DNA of 17,705 bases from Bacteroidota bacterium (GTDB lineage Bacteria; Bacteroidota; Bacteroidia; Bacteroidales; PXBB01): the NCBI GenBank assembly GCA_022708385.1, contig JAKIYU010000017.1, positions 1-17,705 of the forward strand. The letters run 5' to 3'. The notes beneath the pieces were generated by a model that saw only the letters and a program-made list of their open reading frames with translations, did not search any database and was not told the DNA's origin. The position numbers and the translations under genes are program-made. Positions within the stretch are counted from its first letter, which is position 1, and every line of letters begins with the position of its first letter. Shown piece after piece: positions 1 to 8,077 of the stretch.

Positions 1-489
1 TGGCGTGGCGAAGTAGATAAATACACCTGGGTGGATACAGGTTCCTCTTTTTTACCATCCGATATGCTTGCCGCTTTTTTATTTGCCCAACTTGAGAACA
101 TTGAAGCTGTACAATCTAAAAGAAAACATATTTGGAACCAGTATTATGAAAGACTTAAGCCGCTGGGAAATAAAGGTTTAATAAAGTTGCCCGTATTACT
201 ACCTTATGCTACAAATAACGCAAACATGTTTTATATAATTTGCAAATCATATTCACAAAGGCAAGATTTAATAAGCTATCTTAAAAAATTTGGGATAGGC
301 ACCGCATTTCATTACCATTCCCTGCATAAATCAGATTTTTGCAAAGATGAATATAACGGAAAATCATTACCCAATAGTGATTCTTTTAGCAATAAACTGC
401 TTAGATTGCCTTTTTATTATGATTTAAAAAATGAAGAAATCGTGTATATTACAAATGTAATGAACGATTATTTTGTTAAATATAATTAA
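1..489 (+). CDS. wecE: dTDP-4-amino-4,6-dideoxygalactose transaminase (WecE/RffA type), 3' end only
   Basis: The reading frame is open from base 1 and ends at TAA 487-489, so this is the C-terminal ~162 residues of a gene starting outside the window. The family (DegT/DnrJ/EryC1, PLP-dependent, fold type I) transfers an amino group from glutamate to a nucleotide-linked 4-keto-6-deoxy sugar. Visible family marks are YTWVDTGSSFLPSD near the start, AAFLFAQLE, then MFYIICKS, FHYHSLH and the end segment LLRLPFYYDL. These closely follow my memory of E. coli WecE, including its VDIGSSYLPSD and LLRLPLFYNL segments. The catalytic lysine lies upstream and cannot be checked. The gene converges on the fucosyltransferase-like gene, 25 bp apart, at the edge of a polysaccharide cluster, so it probably supplies an amino-deoxy sugar donor. 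The exact sugar is inferred. Confidence 0.88.
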   Translation, partial: WRGEVDKYTWVDTGSSFLPSDMLAAFLFAQLENIEAVQSKRKHIWNQYYERLKPLGNKGLIKLPVLLPYATNNANMFYIICKSYSQRQDLISYLKKFGIGTAFHYHSLHKSDFCKDEYNGKSLPNSDSFSNKLLRLPFYYDLKNEEIVYITNVMNDYFVKYN

Positions 490-514
490 CATTCAATGTG
501 GTGGCACTAAAACA

Positions 515-1393
515 CTAAAATTGTAGCCAATTTTTAGGTATTAAATCAGCTGTGCTTAGCCTTTCGGTAACAAACCATTTTTGGGGAGTTATAACAATAT
601 TATTGGAGTTTTCATTAAGCCATGCACCCCACCAACTAAAAGTACTGTTGGCTATGATGTTGTGTTTGCAATGACTCATCAAATATAAACATACTACAGA
701 GGAACTGTCTATAAAGGTGCAATTATGTATTGTGCTAAAACGAGATTTAACCCATTCAATATCATCAGAAAAAATATAAAAAAAGGGGGTAAAAATATTT
801 TCTTTAATGTATGCTATTGCGCTATTGTAGTAGTTCAAATCGAGTTGTGCATATATTTCTAAATTCTTTGGATTGCTTACATAATCTCCTCGCCTAACAT
901 GAATAGAAACTGAATCGGTATTTTGTATATTTACTAAGTGTTTCTTTTCATTTTCATTTAATTGGGTTTTTAATGTAAGGTCGTTTAGAAGAACATTTCT
1001 AATGTTTTCAAAGTACTTAGGGCTTTGCCAATAACCATCTATATATGTGTTATTCCGGCAATTCAATATGTTTTTGTCGAAGCTGAAAGTCTTTTCTTTT
1101 ACATAGTTTTGCTTGTAATATGGTTTCATGTATTGAAACCGCCAATAAATTGATTTATATACTCCCTTTAGGCAACTCCTTTTGATTTCGTTGATTTCCT
1201 CTATTGTTGCTATACCGGCATTAATGCCAAAATCAGAAAGACCAAATTTCCTGTATGTGACGTTGGCCTGTTCTTTTTCAAAAATACTAGTATCTAGTTT
1301 AAGATTTGTATTATGTTTTAAGGCTAAAACTCTTCCCAAAGCATATTGAAAAAGCTGATTGCCAAGTCCGCCGTAGATTTTTACAATAATCAT
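515..1393 (-). CDS. Glycosyltransferase family 11, alpha-1,2-fucosyltransferase-like
   Basis: A 292-residue protein, the normal length for GT11. The N-terminus carries the family motif IYGGLGNQLFQYALG (residues 6-20). Residues 165-170 are HVRRGD, the HxRRxD motif that binds GDP-fucose. YIFSDD (206-211) and IIANSTFSWWGAWL (246-259) are the other conserved GT11 blocks. The reaction expected of the family is transfer of fucose from GDP-fucose in alpha-1,2 linkage, usually to galactose, on the cytoplasmic side during assembly of O-antigen or capsule. It is the last gene of the minus-strand operon, 76 bp after the preceding GT2, a longer gap than elsewhere in the operon. No GDP-fucose biosynthesis genes are in view. 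The family assignment is firm, the acceptor is unknown. Confidence 0.92.
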   Translation of the reverse strand: MIIVKIYGGLGNQLFQYALGRVLALKHNTNLKLDTSIFEKEQANVTYRKFGLSDFGINAGIATIEEINEIKRSCLKGVYKSIYWRFQYMKPYYKQNYVKEKTFSFDKNILNCRNNTYIDGYWQSPKYFENIRNVLLNDLTLKTQLNENEKKHLVNIQNTDSVSIHVRRGDYVSNPKNLEIYAQLDLNYYNSAIAYIKENIFTPFFYIFSDDIEWVKSRFSTIHNCTFIDSSSVVCLYLMSHCKHNIIANSTFSWWGAWLNENSNNIVITPQKWFVTERLSTADLIPKNWLQF

Positions 1394-1469
1394 ATTTTAA
1401 TTGATAAATCAGGTTTAATAATTATTGATTATTTCAACATACAACTGAGTAGCTAAATAAATATTCTTC

Positions 1470-2438
1470 TCAATTTACAAAAAGAATTTTTCTAAGAATA
1501 TACATAAGATCTTTATAGTTAGTAAGATTATTGGGATTCTTTCTGATGGCTTTAATAATTAAACGAATGGCCCTTTTCTTCAATCCCTCATGATAATACT
1601 TGGCCGCCATCTCTCTGTAATAAAGTGAGGGGTCATCGATATAAGGTTTCTTTAAACCATCAAGGTATTTGTTAAGCTCCGTGTGGTCTTGCTTTTCAAG
1701 GTCATCGGTGCCGGTTTGCCTGCGTTGGTTTACAAGGAATCCTACTATCCGGTAGCTGAATTTCTTATTCAGATTGTCCGACCTGTCGCCGGTAATGGAA
1801 TTGGGGTTATATCTGTAAAAATAAAGTGGCTTTTGAATATTAACAAGCCCGAACTTTTCCATAATCAGGTATGTCCAGTAATAGTCCTCGGCGCCCATGC
1901 GGTCAAAATAGAGGTTGTATCCCCCTATAACACTGTAAACTTCCCTTGTAAAAAGATAGCTGTTAGGGATTACAGGAAAATAACCCGGAATGTCCTTCAG
2001 TATGTCTTCGTGTTTGAGTGGATAATGAGAACAGAACATTTCATTATTTTTGGTATCTATGGCTGTAAGGTTGCATCCAACAGCGCCGAGAGATGCATCC
2101 GACTGAAGCACCTGAAGCTGAAGTTCAAACCGGTCGGGTGTTGATAAGTCGTCGGCATCCTGAAACGCAATATAGTCTCCTTTTGCTTTTTCGAAAAGTT
2201 TATTGCATGTTTTTAGGTAGCCCATGTTTGAGTTATTATGGTAAGTCTTGATGCGGACATCATTATACGCATCTATAATCTGGCGTGTGCTGTCTTTAGA
2301 AGCATCATCAGCAATAAGCAATTCTATGTTTTTATGTGTTTGATTAAGTACACAATCAATGGCTGTTTTGATGTATTTGTCAGCATTGTAAGCGGGCATA
2401 ATTACCGATATTAACGGCTCGTGTTTAAATGTGCTCAT
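1470..2438 (-). CDS. Glycosyltransferase family 2 (GT-A fold)
   Basis: A 322-residue soluble GT2. ISVIMPAYNADKYI (10-23) is the first beta strand and nucleotide site, LLIADDASKDST (40-51) follows, and YIAFQDADDLSTPDRF (89-104) contains the DxD-type metal site DADD (94-97). The C-terminal ~100 residues are helical and include a TPR-like stretch (about 272-310). No membrane segment is seen, so it should act at the cytoplasmic membrane on a lipid-linked oligosaccharide. The ATG is 3 bp after the stop of the GNAT gene, which argues for co-transcription. Donor and linkage cannot be read from sequence. By eye its base composition is richer in G+C than the very AT-rich GNAT and GT11 genes on each side, which suggests a mosaic cluster. 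Confidence 0.9.
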   Translation of the reverse strand: MSTFKHEPLISVIMPAYNADKYIKTAIDCVLNQTHKNIELLIADDASKDSTRQIIDAYNDVRIKTYHNNSNMGYLKTCNKLFEKAKGDYIAFQDADDLSTPDRFELQLQVLQSDASLGAVGCNLTAIDTKNNEMFCSHYPLKHEDILKDIPGYFPVIPNSYLFTREVYSVIGGYNLYFDRMGAEDYYWTYLIMEKFGLVNIQKPLYFYRYNPNSITGDRSDNLNKKFSYRIVGFLVNQRRQTGTDDLEKQDHTELNKYLDGLKKPYIDDPSLYYREMAAKYYHEGLKKRAIRLIIKAIRKNPNNLTNYKDLMYILRKILFVN

Positions 2439-2441
2439 CTC

Positions 2442-3602
2442 TTACTTGTTTCTGTATGCAAGTGTTTTCATGTATAATTTGAGCAATAACCTGAGAACTA
2501 CGTTTTTTACATCCTTAAAATTATTCAAATATAATAAAACTTCCAAAATCTTAAAACATGAAAAAATCTTAATGTTTGGAAACTCATCCCAGTCCTGGTC
2601 ACCCAAAGTTAATAATGCTTTGGTGTCTTTATTAATGTTTGCTGCTGCATTTTTGTTTGTATATATTATTAAACCGTTCTCGTCAATTTTAATGTATCCC
2701 AAATTTTTTAGTGTATTAATAGTTTTGATGTTGCTCGAAGCAACCATTATTTGGTTAATACCCTGAAGTTTCAAATGGTCTTCTGTCCTTAATATCATCG
2801 ACTGAATAAGCGATATATCATCAGTTTTGCACAGAATTTCAAGTATAATAGCTCCTTTGGGAGTTGCCTCTTCTGTAATTCTGTATATTGTCAAACCTGT
2901 TAGTTCATGTTCTTTGTTGTATGCTCTTATACAAAGGTGTTGAGTAAAAGGTTGGTCTTTGTAGCGCCAGTTTAAATAGGGCGCATTTCTTTCAACTGCT
3001 AAGTCATAATCAAGTCTCAGCTTTTCCCATAACACGCTTTCTTCATTCCCGAAAACTGCATTTTGAGGTTCATCGATAATAAAATTTGACTTTATGTGCC
3101 CTTTTTTGTTGCTTTTTTGAATTAGTGATACAAGTAAAGAGGTAAAATTTTTCTCAAAAGCTATTTTCTTAATCAACACTTCTGAAACAGGACCTTTTCT
3201 TGCACCTAGTTTTATTTTTATCTGCCTGTTGGCTTCGCTCATTGATAAACTGGCAAATATTTCGGCATTATCCTGATTAATTTTTTGAAGTTTTATGCCA
3301 ATTCCTTTACCCCTGTGTTCTGGGAAAACTATGGTGTCAACACTCCATGATAATCTATAGGTGCTGTCGTAAAGTTTAAACGCTACATTACTGGCTGCTG
3401 TGTGGCCAATAATATTGCCTTGCTCATTAATTGCAATAAAAAGGGGCAGTTTGTTTTCTTCACACAAGTCATATTGCTTATAATGCCACTGCCATCTTTC
3501 CGGATATTTATATTTTGATTTATTCCCAAAAGCCTTCTCGTAGAAAACTTTTAGTTTTTCAATATCTTCAGTCGTTGCCTGCCTTACTATAAACTCATTC
3601 AT
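2442..3602 (-). CDS. GNAT-family N-acyltransferase of the polysaccharide cluster
   Basis: About 386 residues from ATG 3602. The frame stays open to an ATG at 3641, but that start would overlap the deacetylase gene by 29 bp and add 13 residues that do not belong to the domain. The start at 3602 begins MNEFIVRQATTEDIE, a typical GNAT N-terminus, 10 bp after the deacetylase stop. The acetyl-CoA loop HRGKGIGIKL (96-105, R/Q-x-x-G-x-G/A) follows a beta strand ending TIVFPE. The second half carries NWRYKDQPF and another GNAT-like lobe, a pattern I associate with large acyltransferases in exopolysaccharide loci. The likely role is acylation of an amino sugar (perhaps the product of the WecE-type enzyme) or of an assembled unit. 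The substrate is inferred from context only. Confidence 0.75.
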   Translation of the reverse strand: MNEFIVRQATTEDIEKLKVFYEKAFGNKSKYKYPERWQWHYKQYDLCEENKLPLFIAINEQGNIIGHTAASNVAFKLYDSTYRLSWSVDTIVFPEHRGKGIGIKLQKINQDNAEIFASLSMSEANRQIKIKLGARKGPVSEVLIKKIAFEKNFTSLLVSLIQKSNKKGHIKSNFIIDEPQNAVFGNEESVLWEKLRLDYDLAVERNAPYLNWRYKDQPFTQHLCIRAYNKEHELTGLTIYRITEEATPKGAIILEILCKTDDISLIQSMILRTEDHLKLQGINQIMVASSNIKTINTLKNLGYIKIDENGLIIYTNKNAAANINKDTKALLTLGDQDWDEFPNIKIFSCFKILEVLLYLNNFKDVKNVVLRLLLKLYMKTLAYRNK

Positions 3603-3612
3603 TCTTGTGCGA

Positions 3613-4665
3613 TTAATCAGTAACAACTCTCTTAAAGCCATGCTGGCTGAATTGCTTTATTCCTTTAAATAAGTATGTCAGATTCATTTCGGTTATCCCT
3701 TCAGGAATACTTATTCTGGGCAAACATTCCAAATGCTTTCCGTGTCCCGAAAAAAGATTTGAATGTCTTGTTGTTACGCAAGTTCTAAAGTTTAGTTTTT
3801 TCAATATATCAAATTCTCTTTTACCAACTTCCTCCTGCCCACCATAAGGATAAGCAAAATGCCAAATTTCTTTTTTAATGTGTTTTTCAATCAGTTTTTT
3901 GGATATGATTATTTCATTTATAATCTCATTTTCAGACATTTGTTTAAATACTGGGTGGCTTATTGTGTGAGTGCCTATACTTAACAGTGCGCTTTTTGCC
4001 ATCTCCGATATTTGTTGCCAGTTGAGTAAATGTGTGTTGTTGAAATCATTATTCAGGGCATCAAAATCCAACTCATTTATATTGAAAAGATGCTTGAGGT
4101 CTTTAATATAATCGATGTGATTTATTATGATCAAGCGCCTTATTTCTTTAAACGCCTTTTGCTTATCTTCATTAGTTTTACAATTAAGTGTTACTATTCT
4201 GTCTGATTTTGGAAATAAAAATTGATCTCGTTTATTAAACAAATATTCGAGTAAATACCACCACAATACGGCCTTTCTGTCTGGGAAATCAGTGGTAATA
4301 TATACACACATGGGGATAGACAAATCTGTAAGTATAGGATATGCATATTTATAATTGTCGTAATAGCCGTCGTCAAATGTAAAAGCAACAACTTTTGGAA
4401 TTCTTCTTTTTTTACTTGAAAGGATTTCGTATATCTCATCAAGACTAACAAATGAATATCTGTTTGCTTTGTAAGTATTAATTAATCGAGTTAAAAAATC
4501 GGGGCTTACTTCCAGTGATTTGTTCTCAGGAATCGAAAATACTGATTTAGGCATTACCCTGTGAAAAGTAATTATATGACCTGCCCCACTGAAAATCTTT
4601 TCAGAAAAATAGCCGTTCGTTTTTACAAAAAAGCCTAATATTTTACTTTTAATATAACTATTCAT
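3613..4665 (-). CDS. Polysaccharide deacetylase family protein (NodB homology, CE4)
   Basis: A 350-residue protein with the NodB homology domain. FTFDDGYYDNY (95-105) is motif 1 with the catalytic and metal-binding Asp pair D98/D99. GTHTISHPVF (231-240) is motif 2 with metal-binding H233 and H237. FAYPYGG (270-276) is the motif 3 region. A stretch of roughly 110 residues sits between motifs 1 and 2, longer than in minimal NodB domains but common in cluster-encoded members. No signal peptide is evident: the N-terminus is polar and basic, so a cytoplasmic location is possible. The family removes N- or O-acyl groups from sugars in a metal-dependent way. It starts 9 bp after the stop of the frameshifted GT2 and is followed 10 bp later by the GNAT gene. 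An acyl-adding and an acyl-removing enzyme thus lie side by side. Confidence 0.88.
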   Translation of the reverse strand: MNSYIKSKILGFFVKTNGYFSEKIFSGAGHIITFHRVMPKSVFSIPENKSLEVSPDFLTRLINTYKANRYSFVSLDEIYEILSSKKRRIPKVVAFTFDDGYYDNYKYAYPILTDLSIPMCVYITTDFPDRKAVLWWYLLEYLFNKRDQFLFPKSDRIVTLNCKTNEDKQKAFKEIRRLIIINHIDYIKDLKHLFNINELDFDALNNDFNNTHLLNWQQISEMAKSALLSIGTHTISHPVFKQMSENEIINEIIISKKLIEKHIKKEIWHFAYPYGGQEEVGKREFDILKKLNFRTCVTTRHSNLFSGHGKHLECLPRISIPEGITEMNLTYLFKGIKQFSQHGFKRVVTD

Positions 4666-4674
4666 TTCAGGCTT

Positions 4675-5708
4675 TTAGTTATTAATATTACGGCTGTATT
4701 TATATTTCACAAGTGCTTTACACAAGAATTTGAATATCAAAAATACAGATGTTTTATTGATTTTTTTTGCCTCAGAGTTTTGATATTGATTATAAACAGC
4801 ATATCCTGCATGTGTAGCTACAGAGCATATTTCCCAATATTTTTTTGCAAAGAATTTATTAAAAAGCTCTTCTTTATAAAGGGCTTTTTGTTTATTGGCA
4901 ATTATTAATTTATCGAAAAAACCTATCAAAGAAGTGATGTCTTCATTAGTTTGCGGCAATTTGTTTTCAACGAAATCATCAAATAACCTTACTTCGTTAT
5001 TATTGGCATTAATACCTAGTTTTTTAAAAGTTTGTTTCTGATCTTTGAAGATATTTCAAGTTGTACAGGGGTGAATTTTTTTGAAATCTGCTCGGGGTGA
5101 GTCCTTTTGTAAACAAGTATTTCAGGCAATATTGACAATTTTGTTACTTCTGCCATTTTATTCCATAAGGCGTAATCTTCGGCATGTATGTATTCTTTTT
5201 CAAATACAAGGTTGTTGTCTGTGAGAACCGACTTGCGTATGAGGGCGGCAGGGTGGGGGAAATGGGTGTCGAAAAAAAGTTTGAACTTTATCTCATCATG
5301 CGTTGTCTTAAAATGTACATCGTAATTATTCTCCAATCCTACTGTCCTGATATATGAGCCTAATAAACCCACTTCGGGGTGTGCTTCCATATATGCATAC
5401 TGCTTTTCGAGCCTTTGGGGCAGCGAAATATCGTCGGCATCCATCCGGGCAATATATTTGCCTTTTGCCAGTTCTATACCTTTGTTCAATGTGGCAATAA
5501 GCTTAAGATTTTCCTCATTATTAATTAACCTGATACGGCTATCGGTATAAGATTTAATTATTTCCAGGCTGCCATCGGTTGATCCATCATTTATAATAAG
5601 AAATTCAAAATCCCTGAAAGTTTGTCCCAATATGCTTTCTATAGCCTCAGCGAGATACTTCTCAGCATTATAAACAGGCATTAAAACAGTAACCTTAATA
5701 TTATTCAA
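4675..5708 (-). CDS. Glycosyltransferase family 2, interrupted by a -1 frameshift at a six-A tract
   Basis: The zero frame begins at TTG 5708 (overlapping the GT61 stop by 8 bp; no nearby ATG keeps the first beta strand) and runs 230 codons to TAG 5018-5016. It holds VTVLMPVYNAEKYL (6-19), FLIINDGSTDGS and the metal site DADD (90-93). At its end the mRNA reads TTA AAA AAC TAG. In the -1 frame translation continues LGINANNNEV and so on for 114 codons to TAA 4677-4675, giving about 344 residues, the usual length for this GT2 group. The joined sequence NKLLKNLGI fits the helical C-terminus of such enzymes. With the full end, the gap to the deacetylase is 9 bp, matching the rest of the operon. 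A separate small gene starting at TTG 4959 would be the alternative, but the open frame extends upstream without a break. Sequencing error, phase variation or recoding cannot be told apart here. Confidence 0.82.
5019..5025 (-). other. Slippery heptamer A AAA AAC directly before an in-frame TAG
   Basis: On the minus strand the heptamer is in the X XXY YYZ register relative to the upstream GT2 frame and is followed at once by TAG. Slippage by one base back gives CTA GGT ATT, the frame that encodes the missing C-terminus. Six consecutive A residues could also drive transcriptional slippage or replication slippage. I see no Shine-Dalgarno-like stimulator upstream. Downstream there is only a weak 6-bp stem (AACGAA at 4998-4993 with TTCGTT at 4974-4969, 18-nt loop). 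Confidence 0.5.
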
Positions 5709-7074
5709 GCGACAGTATATTTGTTAATTGTTTTTCAAATTCAATAATATCAACTTCCAGATGAAATGTGTGTAATTCGGTATTATAATAGTACTTCCGG
5801 TGGCTGTATGCGGCCATGTTATTTGCACTCTTTTTTTTACAAAAATAATAATAATATTTGTGCTTTAAACAACCTGCCAAACGCCAGTAAACAAGGCTGT
5901 GGTGAGTTTTCGAAACTTCGGGTTGCGGCATGAGCTCAATAATGCTGCCTCCTTCCGGCATAAAAAGCATATTAGTTATCCCGGAGCCATGAACACCAGC
6001 CAGGCACCTGCAATGCTGCATAATTGAAACCTGCTCAAGAAATGTATAGTCCTCAAAGTCTATTGCTGTAAATCCGTATCTTTGAAGTTTTTCAATAAGG
6101 GCCTCTTCGTTTACTATGCTTCTGCGCTCAGCCTGCCTTCTCGAAATAAATAACCTTTTGCTTTTAACAGGGGCTTCAGTTTGATGTTTTTGGATGTAAT
6201 TAGTAAAGTGTGCTCTTATTTTATGAAGCACAGTTGGTTCATAGTGCGTGCAGTATCTTTTATGTGTAATGTAATTGATGTGCTTAAAACCGATAATGCT
6301 GTTGTTGGGAAAATATTCGGTTTTAACGTTTGAAAATGTCAAAAGAGTTTCATTAACAAATTTTGACTCCTTAAGCGTTTCCGGAAGCACCAGCGTGTAT
6401 TTTTTGCTATCTTCCTCCGGTAAAGAGAAGTACCGGTACAGCGTTTCCGTTATCCAATGGTAATAATTAAACCAATGATGAATAAGCAGATAATTTTGCG
6501 GGTCATTTGCCTGAATTATATTACCATCCTTGCGAAATTTATTGCTTATATAGTTTTCAAACACCATTTCAGTGTACGACTTAAGTATTTTAATATTTCT
6601 CTTATCCAGCTTGCCGTGAATGGAATCGCTTAAGATATGCAATTTTTTGAAAACAATGCCAAATTCCGTGGCCAGAAAAACATGACAGTTATTTATGGTT
6701 TTTAGGAGTAATGGCTTTGAAATAAAATAATCTCTGTTAAGGAAATATTTCTCATCTGCTTTTTCCAAATTCACAGGAAGCGCTATTTGGTAATAAAAGG
6801 GTTTATAACAGGGAATTCTTGAAACGAAAAACTTGCGTATCCGCAATACGGAATGCCTTTCACGAATGATGTTTGCAATGCCGAGAACAAAAAAAAGGAT
6901 TTGGTTATGAACAGCTTTAATAAAATAATTAAAAAGGGTAGCTGCTATTTCTGTTTTACGTGAACTGTTTTTTCTGATGTCCTTTCTGAATAATAAAAGG
7001 GCAAAAAGAATTAACCTGAAAAATAAAATTTTTTCAAAAGCTTTTATTATCCTTTGTTTGATGGATAAGGGCAT
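5701..7074 (-). CDS. Glycosyltransferase family 61 (DUF563-type)
   Basis: 457 residues from ATG 7074. The GT61/DUF563 signature is in the second half: NYYHWITETLYRYF (203-216), KRLFISRRQAERRSIVNE (306-323) and LAGVHGSGITNMLFMPEGGSIIELMP (358-383), the last being the strongly conserved G-x-HG-x-x-x-x-N segment. Family members transfer pentoses or hexoses in capsule, lipopolysaccharide and, in eukaryotes, N-glycan assembly. The N-terminus has a hydrophobic stretch (17-29, LFFRLILFALLLF) and another near 58-70, so membrane association is likely. It is the first gene of the minus-strand operon, with a TAnnTTTG box 21 bp upstream, and its last bases overlap the TTG start of the GT2. The sugar transferred is unknown. 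Confidence 0.85.
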   Translation of the reverse strand: MPLSIKQRIIKAFEKILFFRLILFALLLFRKDIRKNSSRKTEIAATLFNYFIKAVHNQILFFVLGIANIIRERHSVLRIRKFFVSRIPCYKPFYYQIALPVNLEKADEKYFLNRDYFISKPLLLKTINNCHVFLATEFGIVFKKLHILSDSIHGKLDKRNIKILKSYTEMVFENYISNKFRKDGNIIQANDPQNYLLIHHWFNYYHWITETLYRYFSLPEEDSKKYTLVLPETLKESKFVNETLLTFSNVKTEYFPNNSIIGFKHINYITHKRYCTHYEPTVLHKIRAHFTNYIQKHQTEAPVKSKRLFISRRQAERRSIVNEEALIEKLQRYGFTAIDFEDYTFLEQVSIMQHCRCLAGVHGSGITNMLFMPEGGSIIELMPQPEVSKTHHSLVYWRLAGCLKHKYYYYFCKKKSANNMAAYSHRKYYYNTELHTFHLEVDIIEFEKQLTNILSLE

Positions 7075-7095
7075 GAATCAGACAATAATTTCAAA

Positions 7096-7103
7096 CAAAA
7101 GTA
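7096..7103 (-). promoter_or_regulatory. Bacteroidetes -7 element for the polysaccharide operon
   Basis: The minus strand reads TACTTTTG, a full match to TAnnTTTG, ending 21 bp before the GT61 ATG. No TTG lies at the expected -33 distance. If used, the leader would be about 15 nt, and the whole six-gene operon down to 515 would depend on it. Confidence 0.5.
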
Positions 7104-7156
7104 ATAAATGTTCAGCTATTCTGAAATCTTTGTTATTTTTATGAAAAATTAGAACA

Positions 7157-8077
7157 ATGAAACTTGTTTCGGTTATTATTCCCTGTTTTAATGAAGCGGA
7201 AAATATATTTGCTTTGGTGTCGGAATTACGAAACCTGCCGGATAAGTATACTTACGAAATAATTTTTATTGATGATGGCAGTACGGATAACACCCTGATG
7301 GAAATAATGAAGGCAGCAGAATGTAACCCGGATGTCAGATATGTTTCTTTTTCGCGTAATTTTGGCCACCAAAATGCACTAAAGGCCGGATTTGATCATG
7401 CCTCGGGCGATTGTGTCGTAATGATGGACGCCGATTTGCAACATACTTCTGCTACCATTAATGAATTACTCAAAAAATGGGAGGACGGCTATGAAATTGT
7501 TTTGGCTAAAGATAAGGTGCGGCAATCTAATTCCTTTTTTAAAAAAGTCACATCAAAACTTTTTTATAAAATTTTTTCAGCCCTGTCGGGGATAAACGAG
7601 GCATTTATGGGAAGTGACTTCCGGCTTATTGACAGGTCTGTCGTAGCTGTATTGGTTAATGACATTAAAGAGTACCATCTTTTTTACAGGGGCATAATTA
7701 ACTGGTTGGGTTTCAAACAATGTGTCGTGGATTATGCTTCAGCAAAAAGGTTAAACGGCAGAACCAAATACAGTTTAAAAAAAATGTTTTCCCTCGCTTT
7801 AAATGGCACAACTTCTTTTACCGTCAAACCGCTCCGCTTGATAATAATAACAGGCTTTGTAATTTCATTTTTTGCTTTTTGCTATGGTATTTACGCGTTG
7901 TACGTCTTTCTTTTTACCGATAAAGCCATAACAGGTTGGACTTCAGTAATTTTAAGTATTCTGCTGATAGGCGGTTTACAACTCTTTTTCTTGGGCATTA
8001 TTGGAGAATACCTCGGCAAAATGTTTTTCGAAGTAAAAAAAAGGCCGCATTACCTTATCAGAACTAAGAATTTTTAA
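7157..8077 (+). CDS. Membrane GT2 of the GtrB/DPM1 type, polyprenyl-phosphate glycosyltransferase
   Basis: 306 residues, the usual size for GtrB-like enzymes. SVIIPCFNEAENI (5-17), FIDDGSTDNT (37-46) and MMDADLQHT (89-97) with DAD (91-93) form the GT-A site, and GRTKYSL (201-207) is the conserved segment before the membrane part. Two membrane helices lie at about 227-253 and 263-285. The family moves a sugar from a nucleotide donor to undecaprenyl phosphate at the inner face of the membrane. The lipid-linked sugar is then flipped and used for side-chain addition or envelope modification. No GtrA flippase or GtrC transferase is adjacent. It is transcribed away from the minus-strand operon with an 82-bp shared gap, and its 3' end overlaps the convergent FISUMP gene by 14 bp. 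I see only an imperfect TAnnTTTG box upstream. Confidence 0.9.
   Translation: MKLVSVIIPCFNEAENIFALVSELRNLPDKYTYEIIFIDDGSTDNTLMEIMKAAECNPDVRYVSFSRNFGHQNALKAGFDHASGDCVVMMDADLQHTSATINELLKKWEDGYEIVLAKDKVRQSNSFFKKVTSKLFYKIFSALSGINEAFMGSDFRLIDRSVVAVLVNDIKEYHLFYRGIINWLGFKQCVVDYASAKRLNGRTKYSLKKMFSLALNGTTSFTVKPLRLIIITGFVISFFAFCYGIYALYVFLFTDKAITGWTSVILSILLIGGLQLFFLGIIGEYLGKMFFEVKKRPHYLIRTKNF

Noticed and set aside
2431..2766. A plus-strand membrane protein opposite the GNAT gene
   Set aside because: It lies fully antisense to a well-supported GNAT coding region, and its hydrophobic look comes from the complementary strand of AT-rich codons.
4675..4959. A separate 94-residue gene starting at TTG 4959
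   Set aside because: The same frame is open upstream into the GT2 gene and encodes its expected C-terminal segment, so it is the far side of a frameshift.
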